Shown here piece by piece: positions 11,508 to 23,821 of a stretch of 64,000 bases of DNA. The notes below the pieces were generated by a model. The model did not search any database, was not told where the DNA came from, and worked only from the letters and a program-made list of their open reading frames with translations. How positions within the stretch are numbered: the stretch's first letter is position 1; every line of letters begins with the position of its first letter. Location: contig CM055315.2 in assembly GCA_029255685.2 (NCBI GenBank), positions 47,473,705-47,537,704 of the forward strand. Direction: 5' to 3'. Made by a program: the position numbers and the translations under genes. Origin of the DNA: Silene conica. Taxonomy: Eukaryota; Streptophyta; Magnoliopsida; Caryophyllales; Caryophyllaceae.

Positions 11508-12571
11508 TGTGGGGAATAAAACGTGTATTCGCCCTAAACATGCAGGATTATAATGAAAATTAAAGTCGTGTATATAGTCATAAGATTAAAAAGACATGAA
11601 TAAGAGTACAACCTTGGGTCCTTGCTTGAATAGGCCTAAGAACAGGAATTAAAGTAAATTCCATCCTATAACTTGCACCCAAGACTTTGTTTGAGATGAT
11701 GCCGCGTGTGCTAGAAAATACTCTCCAATTGCCTTGCAATATGGGGAGAGTTATTGAGGTTTTAGATGTGAGATCTGAGTTTTGGGAGAAGAATGCTCTC
11801 AAAACCCTAATTATGAGATTTGTGATTCCTGTAACTGACATAAGGAGAAAGACTCTCCTTATGTAGCTATAAGGGGCGGCCGAATTGGTCTTGGGTAAGG
11901 GTGGGCTTTCTCCACTCTTACCTTATTCCTTTGCGTGATTCGACCCGTTTTGCTAAATATTATTTGCGGGATTTTTATTATAAATCGCATACGTGTTATC
12001 AGATATTAAAGCAGTCGATGTATTAATAACGGTCTGATAAAATTACGATATTGTATAATTACCCAAATTAATATAACTGTTTATATTAATACGCGAATAC
12101 AATATTTAATTAAATATAACTGCTTATATTTAATTTTACGAATTAAACATGTAATCCGTATTAGCTAAAATTATTTAATCCGTATTAAATAATAATCTCA
12201 ACATCTTATTGCCTAATTTAATAGTCAATACCTCTGACTAACTGTTTAGTCATATTCGGCATAAATGTGACTGTATTTTCATACCTTCACATCTCTCAAA
12301 CGTGTCCTATAGGTGTGACGTATAAGGACCAGTTGATCACCGCCATCCGTATGACAATAACGTCAAACTTATCTAGCAAGCCAACCGTTATTGATAAACG
12401 TGGATCAACTGGTAATAATACAGAAGTATGCCCTTGTGATCCTTAAAGAGATTTAATAAGTCATTGTACTTAATTGTCAAGGACACCAGCCCCAACAATC
12501 TCCCACTTGTCCGTACAATGGTATGTGCAATGACGTTATCACACTACATGTGGAGGACACAAGCTCCAACA
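11508..12571 (-). repeat. Copia A 5' LTR
   Basis: 1,064 bp, partner of 3884-4947, with about ten substitutions between them (for example ATTGACTAAT versus ATTGCCTAAT, and GTATAGGGACC versus GTATAAGGACC). It holds the element promoter by position; I could not single out a convincing TATA box. Confidence 0.97.
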
Positions 12572-12786
12572 CTAAATTACTCCTACATTATTACCAATGT
12601 GAAAATGATTTGCAAAGAGAACACCTTAGAGATGTCACTGATGCTGAAATCGCACAAGCGAATGAGTTGATTGACAATTTTCATCTGCCATCTCCAGAAC
12701 TTGACATAGCAGTTGCTACTTCAACAGACTTACTGACTCGGGCATCTTTATCGTATTTAGATTTACCTTTGTTGCTCGATATGTAG
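12572..12786 (+). pseudogene. F-box-like gene 1, 3' part (split by copia A)
   Basis: Continuation of the gene at 3467-3883. After the duplicated CTAAA the frame reads LLLHYYQCENDLQREHLRDV and runs to TAG at 12784, about 70 codons. The block NDLQREHLRDVTDAEI matches NPFQREHLRDLTADEM in the paralogue at 13840-13880, which confirms the join. The 3' flank (12787-12950) contains GTGGCTGGCCTAAATGTGTT and a TATCTAGCTATGTATAA element, both repeated after the paralogue. Removing copia A and one CTAAA would leave one open frame of about 210 codons. Confidence 0.65.
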
Positions 12787-12949
12787 CACAACTGCTCAAC
12801 TTTCTACCACTTTTTGCCATGATAGTGGCTGGCCTAAATGTGTTCGGTTTTAGTCTTTTGTAGTGCTCTTCAGTAATTACATCTATCAAGCCAGCCTTTT
12901 GTGTAATTATCTAGCTATGTATAAATGATATTTTTAATTAATCAAGTTT

Positions 12950-13335
12950 ATTTTCCTTATTATTTTGTGAATCTAAGTGCCTGTTTTTCTGATTCTCATC
13001 CCATATCTTAAGTTTCTTTTCCTTATTCTGTGAAACTAGAAGCTTATGTTGTGAAACTAAACCCTTATTCTGTGAAATCTAAGAGTTTGGGTTTCACAAT
13101 GTAAGCTTCTTGTTTCAGTGTTCTTTTCCTTATTCTGTGAAACTAGAATCTTATATTGTGAAACTAAGCCCCTATTCTGTGAAATCTAAGAGTTTGGGTT
13201 TCGCAATATAAGCTTCTTGTTGCACAGTTTAATTTTCTTTTGCTTATTATGTGAATCTCAGCCCTTATTCTGTGAAACTAGAAGCGTATGTTGTGAAACT
13301 AAGCTCTTATTTTGTGCATCTTTCCTGTTTTCCTA
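12950..13335 (+). repeat. TGTGAAAC/GTTTCACA array 2
   Basis: Same repeat family as 3100-3400 and in the same position relative to an F-box-like gene. Units TTCTGTGAAACTAGAAGC, TTGTGAAACTAAGCCC and GTTTCACAATGTAAGC occur in about 125-bp blocks. Array, gene and 3' flank were apparently duplicated together as a unit of about 1.5 kb. Confidence 0.9.
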
Positions 13336-13409
13336 CTTTCTAAAATTTCATGTGATATTGATGTGCTGTTTTTGTACTGCTTTCATTAGCAGTTCTTATT
13401 TATCAAAAA

Positions 13410-14024
13410 ATGGTTATCGTCGGTTGGTGCAAGGAGTGGGTAGTGAATGAAGTTGCAGCAGATTTAGAGGATTTCGTTAACTCCAAAAAACATCCATTAG
13501 CGAACATCAACTTCACTAGCAACCGTAACCAAGCACCATTATATCCCGTTTTCACCAATGAAGACTTAGTTGACTCCATATCTCAGCGACTTAGCAATGA
13601 CGATAAAGCAAACATGGCAATTGTTTGAAAAAGATGGTGTCAGTATTTTCTTATTCATCCAAGTGAGCCACTCATTCAAAGTGCATATTGTCTTACCCTG
13701 CGCCTAAACGACATCAACGGTGTCCGTATTATTCGTAGTATTCGTAATGGTGGCAGAATCATCTACAATAGGTGCAAGTGTTTCCAGCCTAGATTGAATG
13801 GAGTTGAGACTCTCATGCATTTCCGTCAACTGAAAAATCCATTCCAACGAGAACACCTTCGCGACCTTACAGCTGATGAAATGACAACAGTTATTAAGTT
13901 CCTAAACTCTTTGAAAGAACAACCAGAATTGTATAGCCTAATAGAAACCTTCACATTCTATATGTTATTTTGGATGACATCAGCAACGCCATCTCCTGCT
14001 GACTTAGCAAACTTGGAGTACTGA
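13410..14024 (+). pseudogene. F-box-like gene 2 (paralogue of gene 1, one nonsense codon)
   Basis: Frame from ATG 13410 (MVIVGWCKEWVVNEV) to TGA at 14022, about 204 codons, interrupted only by TGA at 13626-13628. The segment FTNEDLVDSISQRLSNDDKA, then MAIV and KRWCQYFLIHPSEP, aligns with the F-box-like segment of gene 1. The stop replaces the Cys codon of that motif (TGT in gene 1). Downstream, LRLNDINGVRIIRS and IIYNRCKCF, then NPFQREHLRDLTADEM, match gene 1. The C-terminus differs. The 3' flank (14025-14288) repeats GTGGCTGGCCTAAATGTG and has three TATCTAGCTATGTAT copies. It is either a recent pseudogene, or the stop is a polymorphism. Confidence 0.6.
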
Positions 14025-14288
14025 AGTTTGATGTGTCTTTTGTTCTCTGAATTTTAAGAGCTTGTCAGCCTTGCCATGTAGTGGCTGGCCTAAATGTGTT
14101 CGGTTTTAGTTTCATTGTAGTTCTCTTTTGTAATTATCTAGCTATGTATAACTATCTAGCTATGTATGAATGAGCAGCCTATTGTAAAATTATCTAGATA
14201 TGTATAATTATCTAGCTATGTATGAATGATCTTTTTAATTAATCAAGTTTCTTTTCCTTTTTATTTTTGTGAATCATCTGAATCTAAG

Positions 14289-15817
14289 TGTTGAGTAATA
14301 TATTCTATATAAGTAATATATTGTTTTATGTTTTAATAATGACAAGTCTAAACAATTTTGTTTTATATGCATATGCGTGTAATCGTGCGTTTAAGTGTAC
14401 AGTTAATTATAGAGCAACGATCGTAGTTTAATAAAGTATAAATCAATCGAAGAATTGAAGAACGATCAAGCTCATATCAAGTGTCAAGTCTTTTGAAGAT
14501 TTACAAGACAAAAGCTTCATTATGATATCAAGAGTTCTTAAGTTATAAATCATTCCTATAACTATTGAAGAAATGAGATTTGCGTAATATAAGTCAAAGC
14601 GTGAAGATTTATGCGTGCTATTAATATATTATCATATATTAATTTAGTAATCTTATGAACGCTTTTAAAATAAAGATATTCTTTTGTTAACAAGAATTAA
14701 AATACTTATCTTATGAGGTAATTATTTATTCTAAAATACTAAGGATTTTATTTTAACCGTTATTGTCAAAATTCAAGTTCATAGGGAAACGTACTTCGAG
14801 AAATATGTCTCGAAGATCGTGTCCTATGAGACGTGCGTTGGGACGTGCGTGGGGAAGTGTGTCAAGGAAGTATTCCTTACGTTTCCTACACAACTACTAA
14901 CATGTTTCATATTATCTCTATGGTTAATTAAATAAATAAAGATATTTATTTAATATACTTAAAGATTAACTAGGATTTGAATAAGAATATAATTTATTAT
15001 ATTATTGACAAGAAATAAGGATTTGATTCAAAATAGGATTCTATATTTTATGGTATAAGGATGTTTCCTAAATCAAATAAGATTATGGAAATATTATCTT
15101 ATAACTTAAATTAATATTATTCTATTAGAGTCCTTTCCTAATTCATATAAGATTAAGTTTTAAATATTACCTAGAATTAGTATTCTAGATAAAGTAATAT
15201 TCCAAAACTATCTAGGGTTCAACCTAGATCTAAATTAGTATATATATGCTCTCAACTCACACGCCTAAATAACTTACGATAATCAAGCCTCACGCAAATC
15301 GAGAAAGAAATTAAACGGACGTAGTCTCTCACGCGTCTCGATATTCGTGCAATCATTGTCAAATCTCGTATACAAGACTACAAGCATTGAAGAATATTTT
15401 CATACATTCAAAAATCATCAATACAAGAAGTTGTTAAAAGTTTATCTTACTTACTTAAAATAAATTCGAGTATTTAACGGTACTCATTGTAAGCAAGTAT
15501 TTCACGGTACTTGTCGTAGCTAGATATTTTACGGTATCTAGATTGAGTTACAACTAATAGCAAAGTTGTACGAGTGGGTTGATAAAATTGTAATCCGGAG
15601 AAGGTACTAATTTTATTAATCGAGAATAGTGGACGTAGGTTTCGATTTGTGAAACTGAACCACTTCAAAAGATCGTGTCTCCTTTACTTTATTGTTTTTA
15701 CTTGTTACTTGCTATTACCACGCGTCATCAACATACATCGAAGAAGAATCGAAAAAGTTGGCATACTCAATTCAACCCCCCCCCTTCTTGAGTATATCTA
15801 GGTCAATAGACTCTTCA
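14289..15817 (+). repeat. SIRE-like copia 5' LTR
   Basis: 1,529 bp, starts TGTTGAGTAATATATTC and ends ATAGACTCTTCA. Very AT-rich, with a TATATATGC element at 15239-15247 (after ATCTAAATTAG) that could be the TATA box. A cytosine tract CCCCCCCCC near 15777 differs in length from the 3' copy. Confidence 0.96.
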
Positions 15818-15818
15818 A

Positions 15819-15832
15819 TTGGTATCAGAGCC
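15819..15832 (+). promoter_or_regulatory. SIRE-like copia primer-binding site
   Basis: TTGGTATCAGAGCC directly after the LTR is complementary to the 3' end of initiator-Met tRNA, the standard copia primer. Confidence 0.94.
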
Positions 15833-15884
15833 TCGTGCTCTTGAAAGCCTTACAGCTTGAGATTGATCCTTCTATTGATTTCCA

Positions 15885-18203
15885 ATGGATTCAAAACACC
15901 TTAAGTGTCCTATCTTCGATGGAAAGAACTATAGCTTGTGGAAGAACATGATGACCCACTACGTCAAAGGATGTGACTGGGAATGCTGGAAAATAATTCA
16001 AACTGGACCAAGAAAGATCTTGGTTGCATCTGCAAATGGAACCACATATGAGAAACCAGAAAGTGACTATGTGGAAGCTGATTACAAGATTGCGGAGAAA
16101 AATTCAAAAGTCATGAGTCTACTTCAAAACGGTATGATTACTTCTGAATTTGATCGCTTCTCTTCTTGTAACTCAGCTAAAGAAATATGGGATGGCCTAG
16201 AACTTATCTACGAAGGTACTTCCGTAGTCAAGAAACATCGCATAGACTTGCTCATTCAACGATATGAACTTTTCACTATGGAAAAGAATGAATCGATTGA
16301 TAGCATGTCTGCGCGATTCTCTTGCATACTTAATGAACTACGAAACCTTGGTAGGAAGTATGATTCTGAGGACATAGTCAGAAAAGTCCTTAGAAGCCTA
16401 ACCAAAAAGTGGCAACCAAAAGTCACTGCAATTGAAGAAGCTCGTGATCTCACGACCTTGACTTATCAAGAACTCATTGGATCTCTAATGGCTCATGAGA
16501 TCATGCTAAATAGAGATGACAATGATCATCCTACAAACAAAAGCGTCGCACTACAAGCCTCTACAAGTGAAGAATGCGAACCGGAACTGGAAGATGAAAC
16601 AGTTCTCTTCGCAAGACGCTTTAAAAAGGCAGTCTTCAAAGGGAGATTTACCAAATCCAATAATAAAGCAAACGACAAGAAAAAGAATGACTCTAAGCAA
16701 ACCTTCTTCAAACGAGGGTGCTTTAAATGTGGTGATCAAGGCCATATGATCAAAGACTGTCCAAGCTGGGACAAGATTAAAGACAAATCCAAACGAGATA
16801 AGACCAAAACTTAATTCAAGAAGGTTATGCTCGCATCTTTCTGGGGAGAATTAGATTCCGAAGATGACGAAGACTCTGAAGAAGAGGAAGTTGCTAACCT
16901 ATGTCTAAGCAACGTAAGCTTGGATCTAATCTCCGACGATCATGGCTCATCACAATTCTGCCTCTACGGAGAATCTGATTCAGAGGATGAAGACCAAGAG
17001 GTAAATTTTCTACAGCTTAAGAGTCAAGTCAAAAATTTATCTAAGTCTGCTTTAATTAATTATTTCGAACAAACCCTATATCAATGTCACGAACAAAGTC
17101 TTGAATTAGACGAGCTGAAAGAACAGATTCTTGACATTGCTGAAGAAAATCAACTCCTAAAGGCCAAAGCTAAGAAACTGAAATCCAAAGTTAACATTGA
17201 TACAAATGTTAAATTGGAAACAGTAATGTCTGAGAAGAAAATTCTTGAGTCTAAAGTTACAGCCAATGAAGCTGTAATCTCAAAATTGAAACTCAACATT
17301 AAAGAGCTTGAATCTAAGATTATAGCCAATGAAGCTATAACCTCAGATCTAAAAAGGTCTAATGAACTTCTAAAGAGTAAATCTACACCAGTTGTTGTAG
17401 ATGAAACTCATCTAGAAGAAGTTGAAATCCTCGAGCAAAAAATCATGGATCTAGAATTCAACTTATCCAAAGTTAAAAAGGAACATACGCAAATCGTGTT
17501 CAATTTTAATACAGACATTCAAGACTTGAAAGATCATAACAATGTTGACCATTCCTCCTGCATAAAAGAAATAGATTCCTTAAAAGACCTTCTTCTTCAT
17601 GCTCGTAAAATTTACGAAAAATGGGAAGGAAGTACTAACGTACTAAACTTCCTAACTGAACAATCTGATAACAACATGAAGATAGGTCTAGGACATGAGT
17701 GCTATGGTAGGAGAGACCATTCTAAATGTCAACAAAAACCTGATGAACGTGACTTCAGAAAAAGAAAGTATGTAGACTTACATGAATACTTAATTTGCAC
17801 TTATTGTGGTCATAATGGACATCTACGAGAAAACTGTGTAAAACACGCACTCGACTTCAAAACTGGAGTCAAATTTGTAAAATCTCTAGGTTTACCAAAT
17901 GATTCTATATCTATCACTGACAGTGAGGAAGATGATGAAAAGGTTGAAGAAAGAAACAATGACCATAGATGGTTCTATGACATGTCCTTTAATTACACAG
18001 AAAAGAAAAATAGAATCACTCAAATTCCTAAACCTACAACCTACAAACAAAACCCAAAGACTTACCCTAGACCAACAAAGCCTAACTACCACAGTTATAA
18101 GAGACCTATAGTGAGACAAGTCTGGGTTAAAAAGAAAGATGTTTTTATTGTCACTAACTCAAAAGGACCCAAGTATGCTTGGGTACCTAAGACATGTCTT
18201 TAA
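15885..18203 (+). pseudogene. SIRE-like gag with coiled-coil extension, one in-frame stop
   Basis: Gag starts at ATG 15885 (MDSKHLKCPIFDGKNYSLWK). The capsid part includes SAKEIWDGLELIYEGT and ELRNLGRKYDSEDIVRKVLR, followed by zinc knuckle CFKCGDQGHMIKDC at 16721-16762. TAA at 16812 interrupts the frame, which then continues (from MLASFWGELDSEDDED) in the same phase. The next 460 codons comprise an acidic stretch, a long heptad-like coiled coil (about 17020-17600, with a repeated ESKVTANEAVISKLK / ESKIIANEAITSDLK module), a second knuckle CTYCGHNGHLRENC, and a basic tail ending GPKYAWVPKT. This extension is typical of SIRE gag. It ends where pol begins in another frame. Confidence 0.92.
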
Positions 18204-21200
18204 ATTACTTTGTACAGATAATCGCTAAAGAGAATAACCTATGGTACCTCGACAGTGGATGCTCCCGACACATGACAGGCGACGCTAATCTATTCACTAC
18301 CTTAAAACCCTTCGACGGAGGAAAAGTCACCTTCGGTGACAACAAAAAGGGAAAGGTAATAGGTGTCGGTAAGATAGGCGTCTCATCTTCTCACTCTATT
18401 AGCGATGTATATCAGGTAAGTGGTCTTAAACATAACTTAATTAGTATATCCCAATTATGCGACAAAGGAAACAAAGTTGTCTTTCATACAAATGTTTGTC
18501 GTATAATTATGGAAGGTACAAGTAAAGTTATTCTTGAAGGTCATAGAAAGAAAAATGTTTACATGATTGATTTAAACGTTGTGCCTACTGACTCTCTCTC
18601 ATGTATGAAAGTTACGTTAGATGATCCATGTCTCTTTATTAGAGATTTGGACATATTAGTTCTCCTATTCTTAGCAAATTGAAGAGATGGGACTTGGTCG
18701 AAGATCTTCCCAAGATTAAGTTTGACCAAGAAAAGATGTGCGACACATGTGCACGATGTAAACACGTCAGATCATCCTTCAAACCAAAAAGAATAGTAAG
18801 TACTAACCAAGCTCTTGATCTAGTACATATGGATCTCTGTGGCCCTATGAAGGTAAGAAGTAGAGGCGGTTCCAGGTATGTTTTCGTTCTAGTTGATGAT
18901 TATTCTAGATTTGTTTGGCCTATCTTTCTTCACTCTAAAGACGAAACATTTGATGAATTTGTTAGTCTTATGAAACTTGTTCAAAACAAATTAAAAACTA
19001 ATCTAGTAACTATTCGAACTGACCATGGAACTGAGTTTGACAACCATGCTTTTATAGAATTCTGTAAATCCAACGGTGTTGGACATAACTTCTCTGCACC
19101 TAGAACACCACAACAAAACGGAGTAGTAGAACGCATGAACAGAACCCTAGAAGACATGGCTAGAACAATGCTTCTTTGTAGTGGCCTACCTAGAAACTTT
19201 TGGGCTGAGGCTATTAGCACAGCTTGCTATATTCATAATCGTGCTATGATTAGACCTATCCTTAAAAAGACACCCTATGAACTTTTACGTGGTCGTAAAC
19301 CTAATATATCTCATCTAAGATGTTTTGGGAGTAAATGCTTTGTTCATAACAATGGTAAAAATCGTTTAAGCAAATTTGACCCTAGAAGTGATGAGGCAAT
19401 TTTCATAGGATATTCTGATCATAGTAAAGCCTATAAAGTTTTTAACAAACATACTTTATGCATAGAAGAGAGCATACATGTTATCTTTGATGAGAATAAT
19501 GCCTTCGACAAGCCTTTACAGGACGAAGAGGAAAACCTAGACGAACCTGACTTTAGGTTGTCAAGGGAAGATCCTCCTGAAATAGAAAATAACGATGAAG
19601 GCGAAATTCAAGGAAACACTGATGAACTTGACTTGGAAGGAAATGGTGCGAGAGATGAAACTACAGTTGATGATACTATGGATAACTCTCAAACCAATGA
19701 CTTAGAACCCAGAGTTATAGCTAATGAAGCTACAACTTTGAATCAAAACCAAAGGGAAGAGGGCATAGTTATACCTGACTCTCCTACAAACCCTGGTTTG
19801 GATTCAGGGGGAACAAGTCAAAATCCCGAGTCAAGCAGTAGCAATGAAAACAATCAATCAAGAAACTGGAGATATAAAGGCTCTCACCCTCTGGATAATA
19901 TCATAGGAAGCCTTACAGAAGGAGTTCAAACTCGAAGAAGTTTAAACAACTTCTGTTCCTTCTACTCCTTTCTCTCCACAATTGAACCTACAAATATAAA
20001 AGAAGCTCTTGCAGAACCCGACTGGATAGTCGCCATGCAAGAAGAATTATAACAATTCGAAAGGAATAAAGTGTGGCATCTCGTTCCTCGTCCAAAAGAT
20101 AGATCAGTAATTGGAACGAGATGGGTATTCAGAAATAAATTAGATGACTCTGGAGTCATCGTTCGTAATAAAGCAAGATTGGTCGTTCAAGGATACAACC
20201 AACAGGAAGGGATCGATTATGACGAAACTTTTGCTCCTGTTGCTCGCCTTGAAGCGATTCGCTTGCTCATAGCATTTGCTGCACAAAAAGGAATGAAATT
20301 ATTTCAAATGGATGTTAAAACTGCATTCCTTAACGGATATCTTCAGGAGGAAGTCTATGTCGAACAACCTCCTGGATTTCCTGACAGCAGACTCAAGGAT
20401 CATGTGTACAGATTGGACAAAGCTCTCTACGGGCTGAAACAGGCCCCTCGAGCATGGTACGACAGACTATCAAAGTTTCTGTTGGAAAGCGGATTCAAGA
20501 GAGGCTCAGTAGATAAAACAATATTTCTAAAAAACGAGAATTCCGACCTTCTAGTAGTCCAGATCTACGTTGACGATATTATATTTGGCTCAACCAACAA
20601 AAAATTGTGCCAATACTTCTCAGAGTTGATGACATCCGAGTTCGAGATGAGTATGATGGGAGAATTAAAATTCTTCCTTGGTTTTCAAATTCAACAAACG
20701 AACGAGGGTATCAAAGTCCATCAACAAAAATACGTCAAAGAGCTAACCAAATGTGTTTGGTGTGGTGGTTGCTCACCTCATCCCTTAACCATGAGGTCAG
20801 GGGTTCGATCCCTGCCCATGGGAATGGAGCAACACTTTGGCCAGCCGTTTACCTCTTCGTGAGAGCACCCGCGGCGAGGGGATTATACACAGTTGTCGAC
20901 GGTGGACACCCCGGTTTAAACCAAAAAAAAAAAAATACGTCAAAGAGCTAATAAAGAAGTTCGGAATGGAATCCTCTCATCCTATGCCTACTCCAATGGT
21001 AACAGATAAGAAACTCACCAAAGATGAGGACGGTAAGTCAGTAGATGAAACTACTTATAGAGGTATGATTGGTTCACTTCTTTATCTTACTGCAAGTCGT
21101 CCAGATATAATGTTTAGTGTCTGCGTCTGTGCTCGGTTCCAATCTGCACCAAAAGAATCGCATATGATTGCGGTTAAGAGAATTTTAAGATACCTAATTG

Positions 21201-21714
21201 GAACATCAAAATTATATCTATGGTATCCTATGGACTGTAATTTTAACTTATTAGGATATTCAGATGCGGATTATGCAGGTTGTTCTTTAGACAGGAAAAG
21301 TACTTCTGGACTTGCAACTTTCGTTGGACCATGTATTATATCTTGGGCATCCAAGAAACAAAATTCAGTCGCCTTGTCAACCGCAGAAGCAGAATATATT
21401 GCAGCCGCACTGGTATGTTCCCAACTCCTATGGTTAAAACAACAGTTACTTGATTATGGTATTGACGTGGGATGTGTACCTATATTATGTGACAATACGA
21501 GTGCTATTATAATATCTAAAAACCCGGCTTAGCACTCGAGAACAAAACACATAGAGATTAGACATCACTTCTTACGTGACCATGTAGAAAAGAAAAACAT
21601 TAAGTTGGAATTTTGTAGTACGGAAAAACAATGGGCGGATATTTTTACTAAACCTTTGGCTAGGGAACGATTTGAGACTCTACGATTGGAAATTGGTTTA
21701 ATCGGTGGCACCTA
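18194..21714 (+). pseudogene. SIRE-like pol, broken by frameshifts, stops and a SINE
   Basis: Order: protease with WYLDSGCSRHMTG (18240); frameshift near 18640; pre-integrase and integrase with CDTCARCKHVRS, HMDLCGPM, RTDHGTEF and NGVVERMNRTL (18740-19150), giving the D,D,E triad; an acidic linker; TAA at 20050; RT with [33 protein letters not shown] and [11 protein letters not shown] (YVDD at 20566-20577); SINE insertion at 20747; then RNase H with YSDADYAGCSLDRKSTSG, STAEAEYIAA and LCDNTSAI. TAG at 21530 precedes a last segment, [15 protein letters not shown] to [11 protein letters not shown]. All domains are present, none of the Pol frame is continuous. Confidence 0.95.
20747..20935 (+). 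mobile_element. tRNA-derived SINE inserted in copia pol
   Basis: 189-bp insertion flanked by a 16-bp perfect duplication TACGTCAAAGAGCTAA (20731-20746 and 20936-20951). It ends in 13-14 A residues. The 5' part has a Pol III box B GGTTCGATCC (20802-20811) and a box-A-like TGGTGTGGTGG (20758-20768), the spacing of a tRNA gene. It carries no ORF and would have used LINE enzymes for insertion. It splits the RT/RNase H region and adds stops. Confidence 0.95.
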
Positions 21715-22320
21715 ATCGATCTTAAGAGCAGAAAATAACCCAATGATTGACTATGAAAAGACTGAATTATATGACTGTGTCCGTATATTCCGCTGCATGC
21801 CTATGTATGTTATTTTTTATTGGATGCTCAAAATTTCGATTATTTCATGCTACATGTTATACGAACGTACACAACCAATTTCTCAGGTCAAAATAATAAT
21901 ATTCAAATATTAACAAATTTGACCTAAAAATATTATTATATATATATACAAATCTCTAAATATAGTTATGTATCACAAATACGTAACTTAAAATAAAGTC
22001 GTACTTACCAAACTCTCGTAACAAGAAAATCGTAACAAATCAAATATACGTACCAACAAATCGTAACAAATTAACCCCACCTATTTTTACCTACCCCACG
22101 TGTAACCCCCCTCTAACACTCAAAATTTACCTTTTCCACTTACACACTCTAACTATAACCCTATAACCATCCTTTATCCTCTTACACTAACCATCATTCA
22201 CCTCACCATTAATACATACCCTTCTAACCGTCTCCCTCATAAGTAAATTCTCCTTTCACCATTAAAACTTAAAACCTCAAATACCTTGAACTAAAATCCG
22301 ACTATTTCATAGCCAAAATC
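21715..22320 (+). other. Spacer between pol and env-like ORF
   Basis: About 600 bp, AT-rich, without a usable ORF. 21880-21960 contains imperfect AATATTATT/TATATATA inverted runs; 22080-22260 is pyrimidine-rich (CCACCTATTTTTACC, repeated CCAT/CTAAC). It may contain the leader of a subgenomic transcript for the next ORF; no promoter can be proved by eye. Confidence 0.6.
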
Positions 22321-23821
22321 ATGCCACCCACATCCGCTAGAAGATCAACCCGTAAAAAACCTCATTCCCCAAAAATACCAACACCTACGCCATCACCGCC
22401 ACCATCTCCTGAACCTATTTCCGTCACTCTACCAAAAACAGAAGGCAGTAAAAGAAGAAAAGTCGACAGAGGAAAGTCGGTAATGGAGGACGAATTATCT
22501 GGGTGTGATCAAATACCTCGTCCTATTTTTCGCGATGTCTCTGGGGAAGCTACTAAGGAAGGATTGGAGAAAGTTCGCATGACGAAAAGTGAAGGTATGA
22601 TGATCGAAAAACTACTTCCTTATTCTATACATGCAGGCCGGTTCTATCCGACTTCTTGGGTAGACGGGTCAAGATCTTTAAGCTTCTTTAAAGATTTTCT
22701 ACTTTTCCAAGATTGGGTTTATATAAGTAATTTCTCTGGTTTAATTTTCCCGATTGAAGTTGTGCAATTTTTCGCGTCTGTTAAAGAGTATCGAAAATGG
22801 GATGAAGGCTGTGGTTAATGGGCGTGATGTGGTTATCTCTGTTTCGGATATTTGTCGAGTCTTCAAGCTAAAAAATGAAGGTCTCAAACTTGATCCTAGC
22901 AAAGAATGGTCTGTAGTGTCGCGTGAGGAGAAGATGGAAATAAAAAAATACTTTGATAAAGAAGCATCGGAGACGAGTCCTTTACTCACAAATTCATTCA
23001 GTCCAAAATTAAAATTTCTGGTCAATTTCCTGTGGAACTCGGTTTTACCTCGACGTGGGGGTCGGGATAAATTGAGTTGTTGTGAGGCTGTAATTCTTTT
23101 CAATTGGTTGACGGGTTCAAAGATAGATCTTGCTTCCTTGATTTGTGCTAAAACCGTGCATGTGTCAAATATGTTGATTAAAGAACGGTTTTGTATAACT
23201 ATCGATATTCCGTATGGTATGTGGATTTCTGAGTTGTTGTTTAAGGCTGGAGTCGTGGATGAAAGTAGTTATGGGGTCGAACCCCGAGATCGAATGGGTG
23301 ATAAGATGATGAAGTTGATGGGTATCTTGAGTAATGGTCATGAGTTACAGTTTGGACGAATTAGTGGAGATGGAAAACAGAGTGGGTTGGATGGTTTGGA
23401 ACTTAAGGTTGATAAACTTGTCTCTATTGTTTCTGGGTTGCAAGAACCGAAATCTGAAAGAACTACCGGGTCGGGGACGAACGTTGATATTCGGAAATGG
23501 ATGGAAAAAATTAATGGTACCCTTCTTAATCTTACCCGAGAGGTAAAGTTCGTCAAAGAGGAGATAATCGCAGTGAGTGACCGTCATCAGTTTCTGACAA
23601 CTCAGGGAGGGGCACTTGTTCGTGATACGATGATGCTACGGGAGGATGGTACTCAGTGTTTATCCGCGATTAAGGCGTTGTCCCTCAAAGTCTTGAACTT
23701 CGAGCGCGCAATAGAAGGTCAAGGACGTAATGTTGCTAGTTGCCTTGATCGTTTGGACACCTTGGAGTTTCGAACTCGTCCTGGATATGTTAATCCTAAC
23801 ATCGTTCATCATCCCCGTTAA
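22321..23821 (+). pseudogene. SIRE env-like / plant transposon protein ORF, one frameshift
   Basis: Extra ORF located between pol and the 3' LTR, as in SIRE-type elements, where it is called envelope-like; its true function is unproven. The first frame starts at ATG 22321 with a proline-rich basic tail (SPKIPTPTPSPPPSPEP), then LLPYSIHAGRFYPTSWVDG. It runs into VVQFFASVKEYRKW. Near 22797 the frame shifts and continues as MKAVVNGRDVVISVSDICRV, LKFLVNFLWNSVLPRRGG and an IPYGMWISELLFKAGVV segment, with weak coiled coil to TAA at 23819. This resembles the putative plant transposon protein domain found next to copia SIRE and other elements. I see no signal peptide or convincing membrane helix. Confidence 0.75.

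Larger units (their letters stand above)
3884..12571 (-). mobile_element. Copia A, complete LTR retrotransposon (minus strand)
   Basis: Full-length Ty1/copia element of 8,688 bp with 1,064-bp LTRs (TG...CA), a 5-bp target duplication CTAAA (3879-3883 and 12572-12576), an initiator-Met-tRNA PBS at 11493-11505 and a PPT at 4948-4959. Coding order on the minus strand is gag, protease, integrase, RT, RNase H, the copia order. The LTRs differ at about ten positions by eye, so the insertion is fairly recent. The coding frame has several nonsense codons and frameshifts. I could not assign the lineage with confidence. Confidence 0.97.

Noticed and set aside
20758..20812. Possible tRNA gene
   Set aside because: Box A/B spacing is tRNA-like but no complete cloverleaf is evident; the TSD and poly(A) tail identify a SINE.
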